Shown here one piece after another: positions 15,868-23,069 of a stretch of DNA of 64,000 nucleotides; positions within the stretch are counted from its first letter, which is position 1, and each line of letters opens with the position of its first letter. Origin of the DNA: JBLMYQ01 sp050260055. Its GTDB lineage: Bacteria > Bacillota > Clostridia > Acetivibrionales > UBA4821. The stretch is taken from the NCBI GenBank assembly GCA_050260055.1, contig JBLNBO010000005.1, positions 134,956-198,955 of the forward strand, in the 5' to 3' direction. Both the position numbers and the translations under genes were made by a program. The notes below the pieces were generated by a model, which ran no database searches, was not told the origin of the DNA, and saw only the letters and a list, made by a program, of their open reading frames with translations.

Positions 15868-15900
15868 AAAAAGCACTGCATATTTTATGCAGTGCTTTTT
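15868..15900 (-). terminator. Terminator of the 16123-15911 gene
   Basis: A 15-bp stem AAAAAGCACTGCATA/TATGCAGTGCTTTTT with a TTT loop; symmetric, ending the minus-strand gene directly upstream. Confidence 0.85.
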
Positions 15901-15910
15901 GATAATTCTT

Positions 15911-16123
15911 TTATTGAGGATTACTACTGGATTGTTCTGAAAGTTCGTACGAATATTTGGACTTTTTTAAGCTTTCCCCAATTACTATGTCGATCCCCTC
16001 TTCGGTTTTAAGCAAATCAAAATCGTTCTCTATATAAGGAGTAATCACGCAGCTTTTTAACTTTCTATCTATTATCTCATTTGAACTTCTTACCTTTTTA
16101 CCTCTAAAAAGGTTGAAAATCAT
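15911..16123 (-). CDS. Small hypothetical protein, 70 aa
   Basis: Begins MIFNLFRGKKVRSSNEIID, with a central CVITPYIENDFDLLKTEEGIDIVIGE and a Ser-rich tail. AAAGGAGC lies seven bases before the ATG at 16123; the longer frame upstream lacks a ribosome binding site. No domain recognised. It is monocistronic, closed by its own terminator, and divergent from the lipoate operon. Confidence 0.6.
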   Translation of the reverse strand: MIFNLFRGKKVRSSNEIIDRKLKSCVITPYIENDFDLLKTEEGIDIVIGESLKKSKYSYELSEQSSSNPQ

Positions 16124-16281
16124 GTAATTCGCTCCTTTCAGAATCGTTTTTTTACTCCTTTTCAAGTTGATTATAGCATATGTATTTAAATTTAAAAAGA
16201 TGTAACCAGTAAATTTAAGAAAAATATACATTTATGTAAAAATATTCATTTTTATTTAATTAGTTTAATACCACAATAACA

Positions 16282-16310
16282 TTGAAAAACAGAAATTATT
16301 TTATTATGCT
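16282..16310 (+). promoter_or_regulatory. Sigma-A promoter of the lipoate operon
   Basis: TTGAAA (16282-16287) and TATGCT (16305-16310) with a 17-bp spacer, 40 bp before the first radical-SAM gene. Confidence 0.6.
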
Positions 16311-16349
16311 ATACATGAAAACATTTTAGTTACTGAATGGAAATATTCA

Positions 16350-17168
16350 ATGAAAAAGTTGATTGAATTTTACAAACCTCAAGAAACAATTCCAATAAGT
16401 ATTACTGGGCAGTATTGCGCTCTTGATTGTGCTCACTGCGGAGGACATTTTTTAAAGGCAATGGTGCCGATTAATATGGCATTTGAAGAAATTAGAAAAA
16501 GAAAATCAAAGAGCTGTCTTATTAGCGGCGGTTGTAATGCAAATGGTAAAGTTCCATGCATTTCTTCGGTGCAAAAAGAAATAGCTGGATTTAGAAATAA
16601 TCATAAGATAAATATGCATGTAGGAATGATTGAAGATACTGAGATAGATGAAGTTTGCGGTCTTGCTGATGTAATTTCTCTTGACATTCCTGTTAGTACA
16701 CGGGTTGTGAGAGATGTTTATGGGTTGCAATATGAGTATAAGGATTATATTTCTTTATATAATAAATTGCGAAGAAAAACTGCTGTAGTACCCCATATTT
16801 GTTTAGGGTTAACTGATTCGCCTGAATTAAAAGACGAAATTGCCCTATTAGAAGAACTTGCTATAATAAAACCAGAAAAATTATGTTATATAATATTTAC
16901 ACCGGTTGCAGGAACAAAATTTGAAAGCAAAAAGCCTCCTAAGATTTCGGCAGTTAGCGAATTTTTTAAGAAAACCAGAACAGTACTGCCTGATACTCAA
17001 TTTTATCTTGGTTGTATGAGACCGGGCGGTATATATCGAGATGAAATAGATGTAAAAGCTGTTGAGGCAGGGGCACAGGGTATCGTAATGCCTTCAAGAA
17101 AAGCAGTCAAAGGAGCTCAGGAATTGGGAATGGAGATTATCTGGAAATATGAATGCTGTTCTTTTTAG
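16350..17168 (+). CDS. Radical SAM protein, candidate lipoyl synthase subunit (LipS1/LipS2 type)
   Basis: A 272-residue radical-SAM enzyme with the [4Fe-4S] motif C23-x3-C27-x2-C30. A Gly/Cys segment (SGGCNANGKVPC) follows, and a later GCMRPGG and a C-terminal ECCSF could ligate an auxiliary cluster. Reading on are a second radical-SAM protein (10-bp gap) and a LipM-type octanoyltransferase. That trio matches the two-protein lipoyl synthase LipS1/LipS2, in which the partners insert the two sulfurs into octanoyl-GcvH or E2. No LipA-type synthase is visible here. Assignment is by context and cysteine pattern, so which subunit this is remains open. Confidence 0.6.
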   Translation: MKKLIEFYKPQETIPISITGQYCALDCAHCGGHFLKAMVPINMAFEEIRKRKSKSCLISGGCNANGKVPCISSVQKEIAGFRNNHKINMHVGMIEDTEIDEVCGLADVISLDIPVSTRVVRDVYGLQYEYKDYISLYNKLRRKTAVVPHICLGLTDSPELKDEIALLEELAIIKPEKLCYIIFTPVAGTKFESKKPPKISAVSEFFKKTRTVLPDTQFYLGCMRPGGIYRDEIDVKAVEAGAQGIVMPSRKAVKGAQELGMEIIWKYECCSF

Positions 17169-17178
17169 GAGATGAGTC

Positions 17179-18126
17179 ATGAAAATTTCAATTGGAACCG
17201 AAGGTGTGCTTGGAATTAAAAAAATAAAAATGGATGCTGCTCCAACAACAGCTTATCTTATGCTGGGAACAAAATGTTCAAATAATTGCATTTTTTGTCC
17301 GCAAGCTAGGGCAAGCAAGTCTGGAGAGAATCTTCTTTCAAGGGTTTCATGGAATAATGCTACTGTAAATGTATGGCCTCTTATTGATAAAGCATATAAA
17401 AAAAATATGATTAAGAGAGCTTGTATCCAGGTGATAAGCCAGCCAGGAATATCTGAACTATTAGCAAAGGAGCTTGCTAAATATAAAAGTATTTCAAAGG
17501 TGCCTCTTTGTATATCTGGAGGAGTAAATTCAATTGAAGATATAGACAAGCTTATTGAGCTTGGAGTAGACCGTATAGGTATTGCACTTGATGCAGCAAC
17601 GCCGGAAATCTATAGAAGAGTAAAAGGGTTGGATTTTTTAAGGAAGCTATATCTACTTCAAAAAGCAGCAGCAAAGTATCCTGGAAGAATCTCAACCCAT
17701 TTGATTTCTGGGTTGGGAGAAAAAGAAGATGAAATGCTGGAAATGATTCAGGTTATGTACGAAAAAGGTATTAATGTTGCGCTGTTTGCGTTTACTCCAA
17801 TACAGGGAACGCTAATGGAATATGAGCAGCCTCCGGAGATTAGCACATATAGGCGTATTCAGATAGGCCATTACTTAATCAAGGAGAAAATCTGCCAGAA
17901 GGAAGATATTATTTTTGAAAATGGAGAAGTCAAAGAATTGCCTATGAAAATTGCAGAACTTATGGAGACAGCTAAGGGAATACCTTTTATGACTACAGGC
18001 TGTTCAGGCTGTAATAGACCATATTACAATGAAAAGCCAGGAGGAATAATGTATAATTATCCAAGGGAATTGACCGAAGAAGAAATTCATAAAGCTTATA
18101 AGGAAAGTGAATTATTATTAGATTAA
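17179..18126 (+). CDS. Radical SAM protein, candidate second lipoyl synthase subunit (LipS1/LipS2 type)
   Basis: A 315-residue radical-SAM protein with C33-x3-C37-x2-C40 (GTKCSNNCIFCPQAR). It resembles the biotin-synthase/lipoyl-synthase branch and ends with GCSGCNRPYYNEKPGG, which could bind a second Fe-S cluster. The similar GC-x-RP...GG element in the preceding protein suggests that the two are related partners. GGAGATGA precedes the ATG. The octanoyltransferase gene lies 174 bp downstream on the same strand. Confidence 0.6.
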   Translation: MKISIGTEGVLGIKKIKMDAAPTTAYLMLGTKCSNNCIFCPQARASKSGENLLSRVSWNNATVNVWPLIDKAYKKNMIKRACIQVISQPGISELLAKELAKYKSISKVPLCISGGVNSIEDIDKLIELGVDRIGIALDAATPEIYRRVKGLDFLRKLYLLQKAAAKYPGRISTHLISGLGEKEDEMLEMIQVMYEKGINVALFAFTPIQGTLMEYEQPPEISTYRRIQIGHYLIKEKICQKEDIIFENGEVKELPMKIAELMETAKGIPFMTTGCSGCNRPYYNEKPGGIMYNYPRELTEEEIHKAYKESELLLD

Positions 18127-18211
18127 GCATGAATAAAAACTAATTTCTTTACAAAATTTTGATAACATCAGAAACCCATTTTGATGTCCACCCCGAAGGA
18201 GTGATTCACAA

Positions 18212-18283
18212 ATGGTTTTCTTTAGAGGTATTCCAATAGTGACAAAAATTTTGCTTATAAATTGTTTTTATTCATGTCTCTAA
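18212..18283 (+). CDS. Possible leader peptide before lipM, 23 aa
   Basis: AAGGAGTGAT lies at good spacing before ATG 18212. The frame encodes a short hydrophobic peptide starting MVFFRGIPIV and ending at TAA 18281-18283. The stop falls within the sequence that serves as the lipM ribosome binding site, so translation of one could affect the other. Too short for compositional support; could be chance. Confidence 0.3.
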   Translation: MVFFRGIPIVTKILLINCFYSCL

Positions 18284-18300
18284 AGAGGATGGCGGAATAC

Positions 18301-19086
18301 ATGAAATGGAGATTTATAAATTCCGGGACAGCTGATGGATATACCAACATGGCTGTTGATGAAGCAATAATGAATTGCTATATAAAGGGCGAAAGTAAAC
18401 CTACTCTAAGAATTTATGGCTGGGACCCGCCGACAGTTTCTCTGGGTTATTTTCAGAAGATTAATAAGGCAGTAAATATTGATGCATGCAAAGAGCTTGG
18501 AATTGACATAGTAAGAAGGCTTACAGGTGGAAGAGCAGTACTGCATGAGCATGAAATCACTTATTCCATAATAATCGGCGAAGACTACCCGGACATGCCG
18601 GAATCGGTAGTTCAATCTTATAAATTTTTATGCAGGGGAATAACTGAGGGCTTAAAATTAGCTGGGGCAAATGTCATGATGGAAAGCGGTAAAAAGAATC
18701 TAAGAGAAAATGCTACACAGGCCTGCTTTGATTCCCCTTCAACATATGAAATAGTATATAAGGGGAAAAAGCTTGTCGGAAGTGCGCAAGCACGAAGAAA
18801 AGGTGTTATCCTTCAGCATGGCTCAATACTTATCAAGATAGATTTGGAAAAACAAATTAAGGTTCTAGGCTCAAAACTACAAAATGATAGATTAAAAGAA
18901 ATATTTGAGAACAAGGTTATAACAATAAGTGATATAATTAATGAAGATATTAATCGCGATAAGCTAATCAATAATATTTTATCTGGATTTGAACAGGCTC
19001 TTAATATAGAATTTATTAGCCAGGGTTTGGCAGGCGCTGAAATTATCATGGCACAACAGCTTAGCAATGTATATAAAACATATTAA
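18301..19086 (+). CDS. lipM: Octanoyltransferase LipM (cysteine type)
   Basis: Transfers octanoyl from acyl carrier protein to the H protein or an E2 lipoyl domain, the first step of lipoate synthesis. The 261-residue protein fits the LipM pattern: WRFINSGTADGYTNMAVDEA, LRIYGWDPPTVSLGYFQ, VRRLTGGRAVLHEHEITYS, and the catalytic cysteine in QACFDSPS (C142), which separates it from lysine-dependent LplA ligases. GSAQARRKGVILQHGS is also conserved. The ATG at 18301 matches the family's WRFI start; a longer frame upstream does not. Confidence 0.85.
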   Translation: MKWRFINSGTADGYTNMAVDEAIMNCYIKGESKPTLRIYGWDPPTVSLGYFQKINKAVNIDACKELGIDIVRRLTGGRAVLHEHEITYSIIIGEDYPDMPESVVQSYKFLCRGITEGLKLAGANVMMESGKKNLRENATQACFDSPSTYEIVYKGKKLVGSAQARRKGVILQHGSILIKIDLEKQIKVLGSKLQNDRLKEIFENKVITISDIINEDINRDKLINNILSGFEQALNIEFISQGLAGAEIIMAQQLSNVYKTY

Positions 19087-19182
19087 TCTATATAGAAATT
19101 TCTTAGAGGTTTTCGTGAATTTCATTAATAACAATAGTAAATATTATATAATGTAAGCAATTATCAAATGAAGGAGCAAGCC

Positions 19183-20112
19183 ATGTCATTATTTCTTGTA
19201 ACAGGCGGGGCTGGATTTATTGGCTCAAATATCTGTAAGGCGCTTTTGGAAAATGGGCATAAGGTAAGAGTTCTAGATAACTTAGTAACTGGGAAGATGG
19301 ATAATATCAATAGCTTTATAAATGATATTGATTTCATAAATGGAGATATCCGAGACCAAGAAATTGTTAGAAAAGCAGTTACGGGGACTGATTTTGTTCT
19401 TCATCATGCAGCTATTTCTTCTGTACAATATTCGATTATGGATCCGGTATTTTGCAGTGACGTTAATACTCAAGGTACGTTGAATCTACTTTGTGCAGCA
19501 AGGGATACAGGGGTTAAACGTGTTGTATTTGCTTCATCAGCTTCAGTATATGGACAAAATGAGATAATACCAAAAAAAGAAGATATGAAGGCGGAACCAG
19601 CGTCCCCATATGCAGTAACCAAATATAATATTGAAGTCTATGCCAGAATATTTTATTCAGTTTATGGATTGGAAACAGTATGTTTAAGATATTTTAATGT
19701 TTTTGGGCCAAATCAGGATCCAAGGTCATCATATTCAGGTGTAATTTCTTTATTCATTAAAGCTTTGCGGGAAGGAAATGTAATAGAGATTTTTGGTGAT
19801 GGTGAGCAAACCAGAGATTTTATTTATATAGAAGATGTTGTAAGGGCAAATCTACTCGCAGTTGCTTCTGACAGGGTAGGTAAGGGAGAGGTAATAAATA
19901 TTGCCACTGGTGTTGGTAAATCGTTAAATGAGCTTATTAGTATTCTATCGGCAATAACAGGGGTAAATCCCGAAATAGCATATAGTTCAGAGAAGAAAGG
20001 GGATATTAGACATTCAAAAGCCGATATAGAATTAGCAAAAAAGCTTTTGAATTTTGAAGCAAAAGTAAGTCTTGAAAAAGGTTTGAAAGGATTATATGGA
20101 ATAAATAATTAA
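19183..20112 (+). CDS. NAD-dependent epimerase (UDP-glucose 4-epimerase-like)
   Basis: An extended short-chain dehydrogenase of 309 residues. It has the NAD-binding GGAGFIGSN, the active-site YAVTK (YxxxK) after ASSASVYG, and sugar-nucleotide-binding segments RYFNVFGPNQDP and GDGEQTRDFIYIEDV. These fit UDP-hexose or UDP-N-acetylhexosamine 4-epimerases that supply envelope or spore polysaccharides. The AAGGAGC site lies between ATG 19168 and ATG 19183, so the latter is used. It is monocistronic, closed by a very strong terminator. Confidence 0.85.
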   Translation: MSLFLVTGGAGFIGSNICKALLENGHKVRVLDNLVTGKMDNINSFINDIDFINGDIRDQEIVRKAVTGTDFVLHHAAISSVQYSIMDPVFCSDVNTQGTLNLLCAARDTGVKRVVFASSASVYGQNEIIPKKEDMKAEPASPYAVTKYNIEVYARIFYSVYGLETVCLRYFNVFGPNQDPRSSYSGVISLFIKALREGNVIEIFGDGEQTRDFIYIEDVVRANLLAVASDRVGKGEVINIATGVGKSLNELISILSAITGVNPEIAYSSEKKGDIRHSKADIELAKKLLNFEAKVSLEKGLKGLYGINN

Positions 20113-20116
20113 CCTA

Positions 20117-20163
20117 CAAAGAAAAAACAAGTCTGGGGTCACCCCAGACTTGTTTTTTCTTTG
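20117..20163. terminator. Strong terminator after the epimerase gene
   Basis: A perfect 22-bp stem with a three-base TCA loop. Both ends are A/T-rich, so it is bidirectional in form. Confidence 0.9.
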
Positions 20164-20232
20164 TAATGGGAATTTGAACCTGTGAATATAAATATTTATC
20201 AGGGCACCAAAAAACATATTTATGGAGAGACC

Positions 20233-21201
20233 ATGAAGGCTTTAGGATATTATTACTTAATTATCATATTTGCTGTAATTGTTATTCCTCTTTTGATTGT
20301 AAAGGGATGCGGAGGATTAAATAAAGAAAGTATTAAGGGCCTGAAGGATAACCAGATTAAGGTTTATTTTCATATGCAAAAAAAAGTTAAAGATATTGAT
20401 TTCGACGAATATATAAAAGGAGTGCTGGCGGCTGAAATGCCGGCTTCTTATAATATTGAAGCATTAAAAGCGCAGGCTGTTGCTGCAAGGACTTATGCTT
20501 ATAACAAGATTTTTTCAGGAGGGAGAGATATAACTGAACACCAGGGAGCAGATGTTTGTACTGATTCTACTCATTGCCAAGCATGGATGAGCAGGGAAGA
20601 AGCGCTTGCAAAGTGGCCTGCATCAAAAGCAAAATCATATTGGGATAGAATATCATGGGCTGTTAGAAGTACTTCTGGAGAAATGATTTATTATGAAAAT
20701 GAAATTGCGAATCCGGTTTTTCATGCAAATAGTGGAGGAGAAACAGAAAATTCGGAAGATGCATGGGGAGGGGTAGTTGTTCCTTATTTAAGGGCAGTAA
20801 AAAGTTTGGGAGAGGAAAATTCCTCCGGATACTATTCTGAGGTAGAAATAACGATTAGTGATTTCATACAGAAACTTAAGAAGTTTAATTCCGAATTCAG
20901 CATAGATTTAAAGAAAGTTTTTCAAAACATAAAGATTATTGATTATACAGGAGGTGGCAGGGTCAAAAATATTAAAATTGGGAACATAAGCTTTAAAGGT
21001 ACTGATATAAGAACAATATTCAACCTAAAATCTACTAATTTTAAAATTGAGGCTAAAGAGGGAAAGGTACTTTTTAAGGTAAAGGGTTTTGGACATGGCG
21101 TAGGGCTTAGCCAATGCGGAGCTGATGCTTTAGCCCAGAAGGGGTATAGCTATAAGGAAATACTTGACTATTATTATAAAGGAACTCAAGTAAAGGAATA
21201 A
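20233..21201 (+). CDS. spoIID: Stage II sporulation protein D (lytic transglycosylase)
   Basis: SpoIID degrades septal peptidoglycan during forespore engulfment. The 322-residue product has an N-terminal membrane anchor (about 5-25). The SpoIID/LytB domain shows the catalytic glutamate in AAEMPASYN (E68), the Cys/His metal-site motif CTDSTHCQAW, ANSGGETENSEDAWGG, and the C-terminal GFGHGVGLSQCGADALA. The ATG at 20233 has GGAGAG at the right distance; the longer frame upstream has none. The related SpoIIP and SpoIIM are not nearby. Confidence 0.92.
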   Translation: MKALGYYYLIIIFAVIVIPLLIVKGCGGLNKESIKGLKDNQIKVYFHMQKKVKDIDFDEYIKGVLAAEMPASYNIEALKAQAVAARTYAYNKIFSGGRDITEHQGADVCTDSTHCQAWMSREEALAKWPASKAKSYWDRISWAVRSTSGEMIYYENEIANPVFHANSGGETENSEDAWGGVVVPYLRAVKSLGEENSSGYYSEVEITISDFIQKLKKFNSEFSIDLKKVFQNIKIIDYTGGGRVKNIKIGNISFKGTDIRTIFNLKSTNFKIEAKEGKVLFKVKGFGHGVGLSQCGADALAQKGYSYKEILDYYYKGTQVKE

Positions 21202-21300
21202 AAAATAATTAGTTCTAATTTATTAAAACAAGCAATATATATAAATTAGCTTACAGTAATTCTGTTATTATTAACAATTAAAGCGGGAGGGATTTTGAAT

Positions 21301-22881
21301 ATGGCTATAGAGTTAGTCAGAGAGCCTTTAAGGATAAAAAGGGTAGTCGGAGAAGAATCTCTGCAATTTTCTGTGCAGGGAGATTTAATAATTCCAGATA
21401 TAAAAGCTGATTTACTGGGAGTCCTCAGTATTGACAGTGATATTGTTGTTAATGAGAGGGAAGTTCTTACAGATAAGGTGCTTCTCGGCGGGGTGGTAAA
21501 CTTCAATATAATATATCTTGCAAAAGACGAAGAGAGACCGATAAGATCTCTTAGTGCAAGCGTTCCGTTTAAAGAACCCCTTGATGTTGATGGCGCACGG
21601 CCGGGTATGATGATTGAGATTGAGGGAGTAATACTGAATTCGGAATATGAAATCCTTAATGAAAGAAAGATTGTTGTTGAAGCTATAGCCCAGTTGGGGA
21701 CAGTCGTATCTGAAAGGGCTGAAGCAGGAATTATAGTCGATACAATGGATGAAGACAATATTCAGAAACTAAAAGAAGAATTTGAAGCTTATCAATTCAT
21801 TGGCGAATGTAATGATAGGTTTGCAATAAAAGAGGAAGTAGACTTGCCTGAAGATATGCCGGCAGCATTCGAAATTTTATCGACTAATGCAAATGTTTCT
21901 AGAGATATTAAGCTTTCAGATAATAAGGTAATCATTAAAGGAGAAATTAATCTTAGAACGCTTTATTCAGGGAATGATGAAGATAGAAACATAGAAACTG
22001 TAGAATATACTTTCCCGTTTACTCAATTTGTTGATATTCCAGGCGTTGATGAAAATTCTTTTTGTGATGTGGATGCAAGCGTTGGAGAAATAAGCGTAAT
22101 TCCGGAAGAGGATACCGAAGGGGAGCTCAGGATTCTAAAGTATAAGGCATCAGTTGAATTGAATGCCAGAGCTTTTTTGAAAGAACAAAAGCAAATGATT
22201 GTTGATATGTACAGCCCTGAGTATATGATAGATATTGGACATCAGGAGCTTTATGCAAATCAGATGATTAATCAAGCGGAAAATGAGTTGATATTAAAAG
22301 ATGAGATTCAGCTCCCAGAAAAATTAGAGGTAAAAAAGATTTATAATATAGCTAGCAAGCCTGTTGTTGTGGATGTAAAGGTTCAAGGGGGAAGAGTAAT
22401 AATAAACGGGGCAGTTGAGGTGAAGCTCATATATTCATCAGGCGAATCCAATGTACCTTCATCTTATAAACATGAAATTCCTTTTATGAACACAATTGAC
22501 ATTAAAGAGGCTGAACCTGGGATGATGTATAAGGCAAATGCAGAATCGGTTTCCTGCTCTTATAATCTTGGTACAGATGGGGATTTGGATATAAAAATTA
22601 TTCTTAAAACACAAATAAAACTTTATAAAAATACCAAATTAAAAATAATAGATAAAGCAGAACAAATAATGCCGGACGAACAAGCAATGAAGCAACAGCC
22701 AAGTATAATAGTATATTTCGTTCAATTAGGGGATGTTCTTTGGAAGATAGGTAAAAAGTTCAATGTATCCCTGGAAGACCTTATACAAATTAATAATCTT
22801 ACTAATCCGGATCAGCTTGCTGTAGGCCAGGTAATATTAATTCCTAAAAAACAGATGAAGAAAGTATATATTAAAAAATAG
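21301..22881 (+). CDS. sipL: Spore morphogenesis protein, DUF3794-LysM (SipL-like)
   Basis: A 526-residue protein made of repeated DUF3794 (SPOCS) domains over about residues 20-455 and a C-terminal LysM domain (about 475-520, VQLGDVLWKIGKKFNVSLEDLIQINNL). This is the architecture of Clostridioides difficile SipL, which binds SpoIVA and is needed for coat localisation around the forespore. The ATG at 21301 follows GGGAGGGA. It lies 100 bp after spoIID, consistent with a sporulation gene pair. Confidence 0.85.
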   Translation: MAIELVREPLRIKRVVGEESLQFSVQGDLIIPDIKADLLGVLSIDSDIVVNEREVLTDKVLLGGVVNFNIIYLAKDEERPIRSLSASVPFKEPLDVDGARPGMMIEIEGVILNSEYEILNERKIVVEAIAQLGTVVSERAEAGIIVDTMDEDNIQKLKEEFEAYQFIGECNDRFAIKEEVDLPEDMPAAFEILSTNANVSRDIKLSDNKVIIKGEINLRTLYSGNDEDRNIETVEYTFPFTQFVDIPGVDENSFCDVDASVGEISVIPEEDTEGELRILKYKASVELNARAFLKEQKQMIVDMYSPEYMIDIGHQELYANQMINQAENELILKDEIQLPEKLEVKKIYNIASKPVVVDVKVQGGRVIINGAVEVKLIYSSGESNVPSSYKHEIPFMNTIDIKEAEPGMMYKANAESVSCSYNLGTDGDLDIKIILKTQIKLYKNTKLKIIDKAEQIMPDEQAMKQQPSIIVYFVQLGDVLWKIGKKFNVSLEDLIQINNLTNPDQLAVGQVILIPKKQMKKVYIKK

Positions 22882-22886
22882 AACTT

Positions 22887-22922
22887 GAAAAAAGAAAAGC
22901 CCGAAAGGGCTTTTCTTTTTTC
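22887..22922 (+). terminator. Terminator after the sipL-like gene
   Basis: A 16-bp stem closed by GAAA between AAAGCCC and GGGCTTT, with a T-rich 3' side. Confidence 0.92.
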
Positions 22923-23069
22923 AAAGAAATAACCTTGAAGGATTTTAAAAAGGAGTGTAAAATGTATTTGTTAAAATTATCTATTCAGCTAAATTCATAG
23001 CAATATTTCCCAGTTATATTTTTTAAATTAATAGGTCAGTTTATTCTCGAGAGATAAAGGAGGATGATT

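Noticed and set aside
21246..21758. 170-codon minus-strand frame over the sipL-like start
   Set aside because: Antisense shadow of a well-supported DUF3794 gene; no start signal and low-complexity Ser/Ile/Leu composition.
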